Shown piece after piece: positions 34,582-43,717 of a stretch of 64,000 nt of DNA. This DNA comes from Deferribacteraceae bacterium V6Fe1 (lineage in GTDB: Bacteria > Chrysiogenota > Deferribacteres > Deferribacterales > Deferrivibrionaceae), in assembly GCA_022813675.1 (NCBI GenBank), contig CP063375.1, positions 880,001 to 944,000 on the forward strand, in the 5' to 3' direction. The notes beneath the pieces are model-generated. The model had not been told where the DNA came from and did no database searches. It worked only from the letters and a program-made list of their open reading frames with translations. A program made the position numbers and the translations under genes. How positions within the stretch are numbered: the first letter of the stretch is position 1; every line of letters begins with the position of its first letter.

Positions 34582-35162
34582 AGTTTTTTACAAGTAAGAT
34601 GTTATCAAAAAGTGAGATAAACCTTTTACCAGAAAAATATAGATACGATATATTTAAAGGGGTAGTTTTAAAGGTCTGCTTGTTGGTGTTTATATTTAAT
34701 ATTATCTTCATAGGCATGCTTTATACTGACAAAGTATTTGAACTTAGAGATCTTCAGAAAACTTATTTCTTTAAAAAAAGGGAAAACAATAAAATATTGG
34801 CTCTAAATGATAAACTGTTAAAATATCAGAATGAAAAACAAAATCTGATTAAAGAATTGAACGCACTCAAAAGTATTGAAAACGAGATAAAAGAGGTTAA
34901 ATACAAGTCTAATTCCGCACTTTACGATATAATTACCTTGCTTGAGCTTTTGACAGGCAAAAATGAAATTGTAAATATGAGCTACGCCGGAGGGGTGTTT
35001 AGAATAGAGGGTGTCTCAGACAGCCCGAAAGAATTTTATAGATTTTACAGTATATTGGATAAAAGTAAAGGTATAGTTTCGGCGGACTTTCAAAGTCTTG
35101 AGAAAAAGGATGGGAAATTAAACTTTTCACTTGTAGTTAAGATGAAGGGGATAGATGGATAA
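34578..35162 (+). CDS. PilN-like pilus assembly protein
   Basis: The 194-residue protein starts INLLPEKYR, the short cytoplasmic motif by which PilN binds PilM. It has one membrane helix (about 31-48), a coiled-coil region (about 60-110) and a small periplasmic domain. The TTG start at 34578 overlaps the previous stop codon and has AAGGAG 6 bp upstream. It completes the PilM-N-O-like inner-membrane complex with its neighbours. Confidence 0.75.
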   Translation: MKFFTSKMLSKSEINLLPEKYRYDIFKGVVLKVCLLVFIFNIIFIGMLYTDKVFELRDLQKTYFFKKRENNKILALNDKLLKYQNEKQNLIKELNALKSIENEIKEVKYKSNSALYDIITLLELLTGKNEIVNMSYAGGVFRIEGVSDSPKEFYRFYSILDKSKGIVSADFQSLEKKDGKLNFSLVVKMKGIDG

Positions 35163-35700
35163 AATAAAGACCCGAGATATTGTAATACTTGCTGTTTTGC
35201 TAATTTTTTTGGTTGATTATGTATTTGCTCGCTATATCTATGAGCCTATTAGTCAAAAGATAAAAACTACAAAAAATCAAATTATTGATGTGGATAATCA
35301 GATCGCTTCAAATATAGGTACCTTTAATAATTTGATAAAAATTCCTGAAGATTTAAAACGACTTAGAAAATCTATATTGGAACAAAAGATTAAAAATATT
35401 TTGTTACATGAAAAGGTAAAGACTGCTGATGAGGTTAGTGATATTTTAAAAACATTTTTGCTTGAAAGTGGTATAGATATTGATAAGGTAAGCCTTACCT
35501 CTTCCAATATCACTGATGGTGTTTATACTTACGAGTTTCAGCTTAATTTTAAGACAAATTCGTTAAACCTTGTCAGATTTATAGATAAGGTTGAAAATAC
35601 CGTGAGTTTTATGGATATTTCTTCGTATTCCATTAAAAATGGCACAAAATATATGGATGTTTCCATGAGCATAAAAAGTAAATACTTGGGGAAACAATGA
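35155..35700 (+). CDS. mshJ: MshJ/PilO-like pilus assembly protein
   Basis: A 181-residue protein with an N-terminal membrane helix (IVILAVLLIFLVDYVFARY), a coiled coil (about 40-90) and a ferredoxin-like periplasmic domain (YEFQLNFKTNSLNLVRFIDKVE). It is the partner of the PilN-like protein and overlaps both neighbours by a few bases. Confidence 0.7.
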   Translation: MDKIKTRDIVILAVLLIFLVDYVFARYIYEPISQKIKTTKNQIIDVDNQIASNIGTFNNLIKIPEDLKRLRKSILEQKIKNILLHEKVKTADEVSDILKTFLLESGIDIDKVSLTSSNITDGVYTYEFQLNFKTNSLNLVRFIDKVENTVSFMDISSYSIKNGTKYMDVSMSIKSKYLGKQ

Positions 35701-36047
35701 AATATTTTTTGATATTTATACTGATAACAGGTGTTGTTTTTGCGGGAGATTTTCTTGTTACTGACACTTTACCTGATAACTACAGGTATCTGACAAGCCT
35801 TAAAAGGTTTGAATTAAAAGAGACATCTAAGCCGATGGTTGATTCCGAAAAAAGAGAGAACATTTCAATGGCGATTTCTTTAACGGGTGTTTTTGAGATG
35901 AATAACAGATATTTTGCCATTATTGATGATGAAATATACACTGAAGGTGATGTTATTAAAGGTTACAAGATAATAAAAATTGAGCTTAATAGAGTAACAT
36001 TCCTAAATAACGGGAAAAAGGTGGTAAAAGATGTCAGAGACAATTAA
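35697..36047 (+). CDS. mshK: MshK/PilP-like periplasmic protein
   Basis: A 116-residue exported protein. The signal peptide MKYFLIFILITGVVFAG is followed by a small beta domain (ISMAISLTGVFEMNNRYFAI, then VIKGYKIIKIELNRVTF) of the PilP/GspC homology-region type. That domain links the inner-membrane complex to the secretin. It overlaps mshJ by 4 bp and mshL by 17 bp. Confidence 0.68.
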   Translation: MKYFLIFILITGVVFAGDFLVTDTLPDNYRYLTSLKRFELKETSKPMVDSEKRENISMAISLTGVFEMNNRYFAIIDDEIYTEGDVIKGYKIIKIELNRVTFLNNGKKVVKDVRDN

Positions 36048-37257
36048 GAGAAGAATAATTGTATTCATTATATTGTTGTTTAGTTTTAATCTTTATGCTG
36101 CTGAGGATAAGATCTCAGTAAATTTTAAAGATGCAGATATTCGGACTGTAGTCTCATCTATTGCCAAAACTAAAGAGCTCAATGTTGTCATACCACCTAC
36201 TGTTTCCGGTAAAATATCTATATATCTGAAAGATGTTACTTTTGAAGATGCTATGAAAAATATAAGTGAAGCGTCCGGAATTACTTACAAAATTGAAAAT
36301 AATATACTATATGTCAATAAGGTAGGTGAAGGTAGTCTTGGAGAATCAGAGGATTTCTTTTATTACCCAAGATATATAAACTTACAAAAGCTGTCAGAGA
36401 TTTTGAAAAATTACATATCTGCAAATGCTAAAATAGTAATTGATGATACAAGCGGAGCTCTTATAATAACTGACAGTAAAACAAAGCTTAATAAGCTAAA
36501 AGAGATAATTGATAAGGTAGATAAACCTTTAAAACAGGTTTTGATAGAAGCTAAAATTGTGGAGATGTCCAAAATTGGAAGCAGGGATTTGGGGATACAG
36601 TGGGGCGCAAATTATAATGCTACCAGCACTAGCTATAATTTCCCAAACAGTATTTCTGTGGGTGGCGGCGCCAGCGGTTATGCGGTAAATTTACCAGTCA
36701 CTGAGCCTGCAGGCGCATTAAATATTTTATTGGGTTCGGCTACCGGGTCATTATTGCTTGATGTTAGATTGCAGGCGTTGGAAAAAAGTGGCGAGGCAAA
36801 AATTGTATCGGAGCCCAAAATCGTAACAATGAATAATCAGCAAGCGCATATTGAAAGCGGTGTAGAGTTTAAATATAAAGTAACGACCACAGATACTACT
36901 AATATAGAAGAGGATGAGGCCAAATTATTGCTAACGGTAACCCCTCAGGTTACTCCTGATAATAATATCCTTCTTAATGTGCAAGTTGAAAAGAGTGAGC
37001 TTGACTTTACTCGAGAGGTTGACGGTTATCCGCTGAAGATTACAAGAAAAGCTGAAACATACCTTATGGTAAAAAATGGAGAGACAACCATTATCGGTGG
37101 TCTAAACCAAAAGTCTACTTCTAACAGCAACAGCGCAGTGCCGTATCTTAGTAAAATACCGCTGTTAGGTGCACTGTTTAAGAGCCAGTCAAAAGCAAGT
37201 ACACTTGATGAACTAATGATATTTATAACACCAAAGATTATTGTAACAGGAAGTTAA
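36031..37257 (+). CDS. mshL: MSHA secretin
   Basis: The 408-residue outer-membrane secretin has a signal peptide (about 1-25). The N0/STN domain is at about 28-90 (ISVNFKDADIRTVVSSIAK), an N1-type domain at about 110-170 (YINLQKLSEILKNYI), and the secretin domain at about 175-405 (VLIEAKIVEMSK, GEAKIVSEPKIVTMNNQQA, GETTIIGGLNQ, IPLLGALFKS). It forms the pore through which the pilus leaves the cell. It is shorter than proteobacterial MshL. It is the last gene of the pilus operon. Confidence 0.88.
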   Translation: MSETIKRRIIVFIILLFSFNLYAAEDKISVNFKDADIRTVVSSIAKTKELNVVIPPTVSGKISIYLKDVTFEDAMKNISEASGITYKIENNILYVNKVGEGSLGESEDFFYYPRYINLQKLSEILKNYISANAKIVIDDTSGALIITDSKTKLNKLKEIIDKVDKPLKQVLIEAKIVEMSKIGSRDLGIQWGANYNATSTSYNFPNSISVGGGASGYAVNLPVTEPAGALNILLGSATGSLLLDVRLQALEKSGEAKIVSEPKIVTMNNQQAHIESGVEFKYKVTTTDTTNIEEDEAKLLLTVTPQVTPDNNILLNVQVEKSELDFTREVDGYPLKITRKAETYLMVKNGETTIIGGLNQKSTSNSNSAVPYLSKIPLLGALFKSQSKASTLDELMIFITPKIIVTGS

Positions 37258-37396
37258 TTTAGAATATTTCAATATTCCTAACGTTGTTTTATTTAATTTA
37301 AAGTTTTGCTTGAATTAGTCGATATACAATCTTATACTATCACTACAGACAGTATTATGCTGTGTTTAATCAAAACATAGTTTTAATGGGGGTTTT

Positions 37397-39187
37397 ATGG
37401 AATTTTTTAAAAAAATTTATATCGGTCTTGAAAAGAAAGTTTTTAATTCTATCACCAAGAAGTTAATCGGGAATTTTGGTTTTTTGATATTTTTACATCT
37501 TATTTATGTCGTGACGTTTTATATTTTTGCAAGCAAATTGCACAACATACTTAAAAGTGCCAATATCAACGATGAAATTTTAAAAAGTATATTTTCTTAC
37601 CTTGATAATATATTTGTGCTTTATCTGACTGTTATTGGCATCGGTATACTTTCAGTCTTTGTTATGATCTATTTTATGAGGCATCTTATCGTAAGGCCAG
37701 TCAAGTTATTGGTGCAAAGTTTTGATACTGTTAGTCACGGTGAAGGTGATTTGTCAGAAGATCTGCCTTGTGTCAGCTATGATGAATTTAGAACATTATC
37801 AGAAAGCTATAATAGATTTATAAAAAGTATCAGAAGTATGCTTTCAAGTGTTAGGGAAAACGGTGTCATTATCGCTGTAGAAAGCGCAAAAGTCCTCAAA
37901 AATATTCAGGATACGGAGCAGAGTACCAGTGAGCAGAGCAATTTAGCGGAATTGATATTTAATGCAAGCAATGAGGCAACCGCCGCAATAAATGAAGTAG
38001 CAGAAAATGCAAACTTTATTTCCGAATCTACAAAAAATAACCTTGAAGCCGCAAAAACATCGTACAGCGGGATGTTGGATATAAAAAATAAGGTGCATCA
38101 TGTAGATGAAAACCTCCAAAAATTTAAATCAACAACGGATGTATTAAGTAAAAATTCTGAAAAGATTATGGAAGTCACCAAACTTATCAATGAAATATCT
38201 GACCAGACCAATTTGCTTGCCTTAAATGCTGCAATAGAGGCAGCAAGGGCAGGTGAGCATGGCAGAGGGTTTGCCGTGGTCGCTGATGAGGTAAGAAAGT
38301 TAGCGGAAAAGGTAAAAGATGCCACCTCTGAAATTTCAGAAAATATTAACAATATGAACAAAAATGTTATTGAGACCAAAAAAGGGACAGACAGTATTTA
38401 TGAATTTGTAAAGGACACAAATGAAGTGATTGAACATTCTACCAATCAATTTAGTGCTATGATTGAGGATTTTGAAAATACGAGTGAACAGCTTTTAAAG
38501 ATTGCTTCAGCCATTGAAGAGATCTCTATTACAAACTCTGAAATTCACGAAAACGTCAACAAAATTAACAATATAAGCAGTGAAGTGGTCAACAGGATGA
38601 GAATGTCTTTGGATGCCACTAAAGTGCTGAATGATAAAACGGAAACTATGCAAGAGCTTGTTTCAAAATTTAGAGTTGGTGAAGGTAAGGTCGAGCAGGT
38701 GATTTTAATCGGGGAAAAATACAGAAATATTTGCGCCGAAAAGATAATGGAGATTGCAAGAAATACTAACGTGTTTGATAAAAATTACAAGCCTATACCA
38801 AATACAAATCCAACTAAATATTCGACAAGCTATGACTCTTATTTTGAAAGGATATTAAGACCTATTTATGATGAGGCCCTACGTGAAGTCCCTAAAGGTA
38901 TTTTTGTGCTCTGTGTGGACTCTGCAGGCTATGCTCCTACTCATTGCAGCAAATATGCAAAGCCACTTACCGGAAACTACGAGGTTGACCTTGTTAATAG
39001 CCGTGATAAGAGGATTTTCAATGATACGGTGGGACTTAGGGCGGCTAAAAGTCAAGCTAAGTTTCTGCTTCAAACTTATATGCGCGATACAGGAGAGATT
39101 ATAGCTGATTTATCGTTTCCGATATATATACAAGGTAAGCATTGGGGTGCAATCAGAATAGGGCTTTCACCTGAAGCATTGATATAA
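37397..39187 (+). CDS. Methyl-accepting chemotaxis protein with C-terminal sensory domain
   Basis: The 596-residue protein has two membrane helices close together (about 25-52 and 72-97) with almost no periplasmic part, then HAMP (about 98-150) and the MCP signalling hairpin (tip [21 protein letters not shown] at about 268-290). After the hairpin comes an extra cytoplasmic domain (about 430-596, [47 protein letters not shown]) that looks PAS/Cache-like. Sensing is therefore probably cytoplasmic, with His and Cys residues that might hold a cofactor; this is inference. No other che gene is nearby. Confidence 0.88.
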   Translation: MEFFKKIYIGLEKKVFNSITKKLIGNFGFLIFLHLIYVVTFYIFASKLHNILKSANINDEILKSIFSYLDNIFVLYLTVIGIGILSVFVMIYFMRHLIVRPVKLLVQSFDTVSHGEGDLSEDLPCVSYDEFRTLSESYNRFIKSIRSMLSSVRENGVIIAVESAKVLKNIQDTEQSTSEQSNLAELIFNASNEATAAINEVAENANFISESTKNNLEAAKTSYSGMLDIKNKVHHVDENLQKFKSTTDVLSKNSEKIMEVTKLINEISDQTNLLALNAAIEAARAGEHGRGFAVVADEVRKLAEKVKDATSEISENINNMNKNVIETKKGTDSIYEFVKDTNEVIEHSTNQFSAMIEDFENTSEQLLKIASAIEEISITNSEIHENVNKINNISSEVVNRMRMSLDATKVLNDKTETMQELVSKFRVGEGKVEQVILIGEKYRNICAEKIMEIARNTNVFDKNYKPIPNTNPTKYSTSYDSYFERILRPIYDEALREVPKGIFVLCVDSAGYAPTHCSKYAKPLTGNYEVDLVNSRDKRIFNDTVGLRAAKSQAKFLLQTYMRDTGEIIADLSFPIYIQGKHWGAIRIGLSPEALI

Positions 39188-39213
39188 AAAAGCGACCCTA
39201 AAGGGTCGCTTTA
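39186..39213. terminator. Bidirectional terminator
   Basis: AGCGACCCT and AGGGTCGCT pair around AA, with A residues on the left and T residues on the right. It is shared by the chemoreceptor and gap. Confidence 0.85.
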
Positions 39214-39215
39214 AT

Positions 39216-40652
39216 TTATGCAGGGATAGTTTTGAGATTTACACCGGCAATTTCTTGCACAAGCCTTATTACCTGGTTGCTGTAACCGTATTCATTGTCA
39301 TACCAAAGGTATAAAATACACTTATTTCCATCTACAATGGTAGCCTCACTATCTACGATACATGCATATCTTGAGCCTACAAAATCGGAAGATACAACTT
39401 CAGGAGAATTGGTATAATCTATCTGATTTTGAAGTGGAGAGTCTAAGGAAATGTCCCTCAAGTAAGAATTTACATCTTTTTTAGTAGTTTGTTCAGCCAA
39501 ATTTAATTGTAAGACTGCCAAGGAAACGTTTGGGGTTGGGACACGTATGGCATTTCCCGTTAATTTCCCTTTTAACTCGGGCAATGCTTTTGCCACAGCA
39601 CTTGCAGCACCTGTTTCTGTAATTACCATATTAAGTGGCGCACTTCTGCCTCTTCTGTTTTTTTTGTGATAATTATCCAACAGATTTTGATCATTGGTAT
39701 ATGAGTGGCAAGTCTCTATATGCCCTGATATAATGGTGAATCTGTCATTGATAGCTTTTAAAACAGGGACAATAGCATTGGTTGTGCAGCTGGCAGCCGA
39801 AAGTATCTTTTCGTTAGGGTCAATAGTATTGTTATTGACTCCATAAACAATATTTGGGATATCACCTTTGCCAGGAGCTGTCAAAAGCACTTTGGATACA
39901 CCTTTTGCCTTCAAATGCTTGGAAAGACCTTCTCTGTCTCTCCATTTTCCTGTGTTGTCAATAACAATAGCATCTTTTATCCCATAAGACTCATAGTCAA
40001 CATTTTCTGGTGAATCGGCATAGATTACTTTTATCATTACACCGTTTGCCACCAAAGCATTCTCCTCTTCATCTACAATTATAGTTCCGTTGAATGGACC
40101 ATGGACAGAGTCTCTTCTTAAAAGTGCCGCTCTTTTGACAAGGTCATTATCTTTCCCTTTTCTTACCACTATTGCCCTTAATCTGAGCTTGTCCCCTTTG
40201 CCGACTTTGTCAATCAATATTCTGGCAAGGAGCCTTCCTATTCTTCCAAATCCGTAAAGTACCACATCTTGAGGTTTATCAAGGACATTTTCACTTTTAC
40301 CCAAAACTTCACTTAATTCGGATTTTAGAAACTCATCCAAGTTTGCAGTACCTGAATTAATAAATTTTGTGGTGAGTTTACCAATATCCAATCTGCAAGG
40401 GGTAATGTTAAGGCCTTCTACAGCTTTTAATACAGGGTAAGTTTCTCTGACGGAAAGCTCGTTTTCCAAAATCTGCCTGGCAAATCTATGCTCTTTTAAG
40501 ATTTCTATGGCAGTTTTGTTAACCAAAGGTTTACCGTAAAGGTATGAAACAACGCTTCTTTCTCTGTAAAGTCTTCCTATTAAAGGCAGCATCTCTTCAG
40601 CAAGCATAAGTCTTTCATTAAAGTCCCGAAAATATTGCGCTTCTTTGTTCAT
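39216..40652 (-). CDS. gap: Glyceraldehyde-3-phosphate dehydrogenase, long form
   Basis: The 478-residue protein has an N-terminal helical extension of about 125 residues before the Rossmann domain (YGFGRIGRLLARIL). The catalytic cysteine lies in SAASCTTNA (about residue 286), with substrate-binding RSAPLN and the C-terminal WYDNEYGYSNQV. It catalyses oxidation of glyceraldehyde 3-phosphate with NAD(P) and phosphate, or the reverse in gluconeogenesis. The long form is a known variant in several phyla, about 140 residues longer than typical GapA. I use ATG 40652 after AGAGGTTG, not the upstream in-frame start. Confidence 0.92.
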   Translation of the reverse strand: MNKEAQYFRDFNERLMLAEEMLPLIGRLYRERSVVSYLYGKPLVNKTAIEILKEHRFARQILENELSVRETYPVLKAVEGLNITPCRLDIGKLTTKFINSGTANLDEFLKSELSEVLGKSENVLDKPQDVVLYGFGRIGRLLARILIDKVGKGDKLRLRAIVVRKGKDNDLVKRAALLRRDSVHGPFNGTIIVDEEENALVANGVMIKVIYADSPENVDYESYGIKDAIVIDNTGKWRDREGLSKHLKAKGVSKVLLTAPGKGDIPNIVYGVNNNTIDPNEKILSAASCTTNAIVPVLKAINDRFTIISGHIETCHSYTNDQNLLDNYHKKNRRGRSAPLNMVITETGAASAVAKALPELKGKLTGNAIRVPTPNVSLAVLQLNLAEQTTKKDVNSYLRDISLDSPLQNQIDYTNSPEVVSSDFVGSRYACIVDSEATIVDGNKCILYLWYDNEYGYSNQVIRLVQEIAGVNLKTIPA

Positions 40653-40786
40653 AAAACAACCTCTTTTTATATTATTTAATTTATTAAATATAATGTGAAA
40701 AACCAAACCCAGAGCTTTATAAACCAATCTTTTGATAAACTCAACTACTTATCTTCTGCTGATAGATTTTATCGTTTAAGGTCACT

Positions 40787-41851
40787 CTAAACTATTTTTT
40801 TCCCTTTCATTCTATACACGATAGCTAATATTTCTGCCACCGCTTTATACAATGATTCCGGGATTTCATCTCCAATTTCTACTGAGCTAAAAAGGGAGCG
40901 CGCTATTGGCGGGTCTTCATGAATCAATACTCCATGTTCTTTGGCAAGCTCTCTGATTCTTAGTGCAATTAGTCTTTGCCCCTTTGCAACCACTTTTGGT
41001 GCTCTATCCTTGCCGGCTTCATATTTGATTGCCACTGCATAATGGGTGGGGTTGGTTATTACAACATCAGCTTTAGGGACCTCTTCCATCATCCTTTTTC
41101 TTGCCATCTCCATTTGCAGACTTCGAATTCTCCTTTTTATCAAAGGGTCCCCTTCCATCTGCTTAAACTCTTCTTTAACTTCCTGTTTTGTCATTTTTAA
41201 ATCTTCTTCATATTGCCACTTTTGGTAAAAAAAATCTAATACGGCCAAAAAAAGCATTAGCAGAGCAATTTTAAATGAGAGTTCAAAAATAATTTGACCA
41301 AGGAAAGTAATGCTGACCAGAGGGTCTGCATTGGCAAGACTTATTATTTCACTAATCTTTGATTTGACCACCAAGTAAGCTACAAAACCGACAACAAAAA
41401 TCTTAAAAATAGATTTGACCAGCTCTACAAGACTCCTTTTTGAAAAGAGATTTTGTAATCCTTTGATTGGATCGAGCCTGTCAAATTTAGGCTCTAAAGC
41501 CTTTGGAGTTAATATGAATCCGAATTGTGCAATATTTGTAAGGACTCCAACAAATATGAGAATTGCAAAAAGGGGTAAAACCACTTTGCCGCAGAACTTA
41601 AATGACAATAACATAAGCAGGTAGACAGAGTCTTTATTAAGCTTAAGGTTTGAGTATTGTAGCATTTCAGTGAATAACAATTTAAAATCGTCTATAATAA
41701 TCGGCGTGTAAAAATACATAAAAAGGATACTGACCATAAGTATAAGTGCAGTGGAAAGTTCACGACTTTTTGGTACATTCCCTTCTTCAATGGCCTTTTG
41801 TCTTCTTCGGGGGGTGGCCTGTTCCGTTTTGTCAGAATCGGTTTCCGGCAT
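40787..41851 (-). CDS. flhB: Flagellar export switch protein FlhB
   Basis: The 354-residue protein has four membrane helices in the first 220 residues and a cytoplasmic C-terminal domain with the autocleavage motif NPTHYAVAI at about residue 263. That motif switches secretion from rod/hook to filament substrates. The N-terminus SDKTEQATPRRRQKAIEEG is typical. It overlaps the fliR stop by one base, and the flagellar pair stands apart from other flagellar genes here. Confidence 0.95.
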   Translation of the reverse strand: MPETDSDKTEQATPRRRQKAIEEGNVPKSRELSTALILMVSILFMYFYTPIIIDDFKLLFTEMLQYSNLKLNKDSVYLLMLLSFKFCGKVVLPLFAILIFVGVLTNIAQFGFILTPKALEPKFDRLDPIKGLQNLFSKRSLVELVKSIFKIFVVGFVAYLVVKSKISEIISLANADPLVSITFLGQIIFELSFKIALLMLFLAVLDFFYQKWQYEEDLKMTKQEVKEEFKQMEGDPLIKRRIRSLQMEMARKRMMEEVPKADVVITNPTHYAVAIKYEAGKDRAPKVVAKGQRLIALRIRELAKEHGVLIHEDPPIARSLFSSVEIGDEIPESLYKAVAEILAIVYRMKGKKIV

Positions 41852-42630
41852 TATCCACCTAACATTTTAAAAATTGTTAATACATTATTAAAAAAATCAT
41901 AAGTTATGATTTCAAAAACACTGTAAAAATATGTCATGCTAAATATTACTACTATAAGACCTGCGGCAATCTGAATAGGAAAGCCGACAATCAGAATATT
42001 AATCTGTGGAACCAAACGTGCAATAATACCCATTACTACGTGAGTAATAATCAGTGTCACAAACACGGGAGCGATTATTTTTAGTGCAATTATAAATATT
42101 TGAGAGAATAATTTTACGATAAATATATATGAGCCGTTTGGGATTACAAATGAGCCTATTGGGACTACCTGCACACACTGGACAAGGGATTGAATAATCA
42201 ATCTATGCCCGCCGATGCTTAAAAAAATCAAAATCATCACTATATTTTGAAACTGTGCAATGATAGACACTTGGGAATTAGTCTGAGGGTCAAGGACATT
42301 AACCACTCCAAATCCCATTTGAAAACCGATAATTTGCCCCCCGAATTGAACTCCGACAAATAGAAATCTGCCTATCATCCCAATCATAATTCCTATTAAA
42401 AGCTCTTTTATGATTATTAATATCAATAGCACAGTATTTATGTTTGTAAAATTTACCGGTGGAACAAGGTGATAAACCAAGATAGCAAGGATTAGGGAGA
42501 AAAAAATCTTGACTCTGTTGTCAATTATTGTGCTGCCAAAAAAAGGGGCAGTGAAGAGAATTCCGCCTATTCTTATAAATATTAAAAAGTAAAATACAAA
42601 GGAACTGGTTTGATTCAAAAAGTCAAACAT
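41851..42630 (-). CDS. fliR: Flagellar export protein FliR
   Basis: A 259-residue integral membrane protein with about six helices (FVFYFLIFIRIGGILFTAPFFG; QFGGQIIGFQMGFGVVNVLDPQ; VTLIITHVVMGIIARLVPQINIL). It is part of the FliPQR export gate in the basal body and is translationally coupled to flhB. Confidence 0.93.
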   Translation of the reverse strand: MFDFLNQTSSFVFYFLIFIRIGGILFTAPFFGSTIIDNRVKIFFSLILAILVYHLVPPVNFTNINTVLLILIIIKELLIGIMIGMIGRFLFVGVQFGGQIIGFQMGFGVVNVLDPQTNSQVSIIAQFQNIVMILIFLSIGGHRLIIQSLVQCVQVVPIGSFVIPNGSYIFIVKLFSQIFIIALKIIAPVFVTLIITHVVMGIIARLVPQINILIVGFPIQIAAGLIVVIFSMTYFYSVFEIITYDFFNNVLTIFKMLGG

Positions 42631-42674
42631 TTATAGTCTCCGACAATATCGTATGGATATTGCACTACAAATTT

Positions 42675-42708
42675 GAGCTACAACCGTATTGCAAAGCGGT
42701 TATAGCTC
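42675..42708. other. Strong hairpin between the DHOD-like gene and fliR
   Basis: GAGCTA-C-AACCG pairs with CGGTT-A-TAGCTC (one mismatch, 10-base loop). No T-run follows on the minus strand, so this is a processing or weak termination site at best. Confidence 0.4.
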
Positions 42709-42734
42709 TAACATTCATTTTTTAAATAATGCAC

Positions 42735-43706
42735 TTAAAACAGTTTATTGTTGGCAATTTTCATATATTGCAATCTTTCAAGCCTTTTAACTTCATTATT
42801 GATTTTAATCTCTTTGTAAATATCTGAAATATTTTCTATACTATTCTTATCTAAATAAAAGTTTATACCATCAATAATCTCTTTTATAGATTCGACTCCA
42901 TTTTTATATGTTTTGGATACTACTTGCACGGTTTTAGCTCCGGCCATAATGTATTGCAGAGCGATGTCTGGTGAGTGTACTCCTGTTGATGCTGATATAT
43001 CTATATCTACAAGGTTTGAACAGATAGCAACCCATCTTAAAACGGAATATGCTTCGTCCGCACTACTATAAACATTTGCCGGCATGTATTCCCTTTTATC
43101 AAGATTTATTCCCACTCTGTAATATCTGTTAAAAAGAGTAACCCCGTCAGCTCCACAATTTTTTAAATTTTTTACCATATAAGGAATATTTGTGAAAAAA
43201 TGGCCAATTTTAACAGCCACAGGGATTTTTATTTTTGATTTTACGCCGGTTACAGTGTTAAAATATTTTTCTTCAATCTTTCTTGGGTCCTCCTCAGGAT
43301 TGAATGACATATAGGATAAATTTATTTCTATTGCGTCTGCTCCTGCATCTTCTATACTTTTAGCAAAATCTGTCCACCATTTTTCTCCGGTGCAGTTGAC
43401 ACTGGCAATTATCGGTACATTTGAAACTTTTTTTGCTTTGGTTACAAAATCAATATACGGCTTACTCCCATATAAAACCGATACATCACTTAAATTGTAA
43501 TCGTATGATTCCGGGTGAAAGTCTGTTACAAAGTCATTTGCCTCAGAGGCAAGCTCTTCTTCAAACAGTGATTTTAAAACAATTGCACCGACATTAAGCT
43601 CGCTGAAAGCTTTTATGTTTTCAATGGAAAAAGTGAGTGTTGAGCTTCCCGCTATGACCGGGTTTTTCAAATTTAGTCCTAAGTAGTTTGTTGTCAGATT
43701 TGCCAT
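42735..43706 (-). CDS. Dihydroorotate dehydrogenase-like flavoprotein
   Basis: A 323-residue TIM-barrel protein of the PyrD/DHOD-like group (TTNYLGLNLKNPVIAGSSTL, ASVNCTGEKWWTDFAKSIEDAGADAIEINLS, VAVKIGHFF, GADGVTLFNRYY, STGVHSPDIALQYIMAGAKTVQV). It lacks a clear orotate-binding set, and similar proteins are annotated as DHOD-like without a proven substrate. It sits between ftsK and fliR in a mixed minus-strand run. FMN binding is inferred from the family. Confidence 0.75.
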   Translation of the reverse strand: MANLTTNYLGLNLKNPVIAGSSTLTFSIENIKAFSELNVGAIVLKSLFEEELASEANDFVTDFHPESYDYNLSDVSVLYGSKPYIDFVTKAKKVSNVPIIASVNCTGEKWWTDFAKSIEDAGADAIEINLSYMSFNPEEDPRKIEEKYFNTVTGVKSKIKIPVAVKIGHFFTNIPYMVKNLKNCGADGVTLFNRYYRVGINLDKREYMPANVYSSADEAYSVLRWVAICSNLVDIDISASTGVHSPDIALQYIMAGAKTVQVVSKTYKNGVESIKEIIDGINFYLDKNSIENISDIYKEIKINNEVKRLERLQYMKIANNKLF

Positions 43707-43717
43707 ATTGACTCCTT

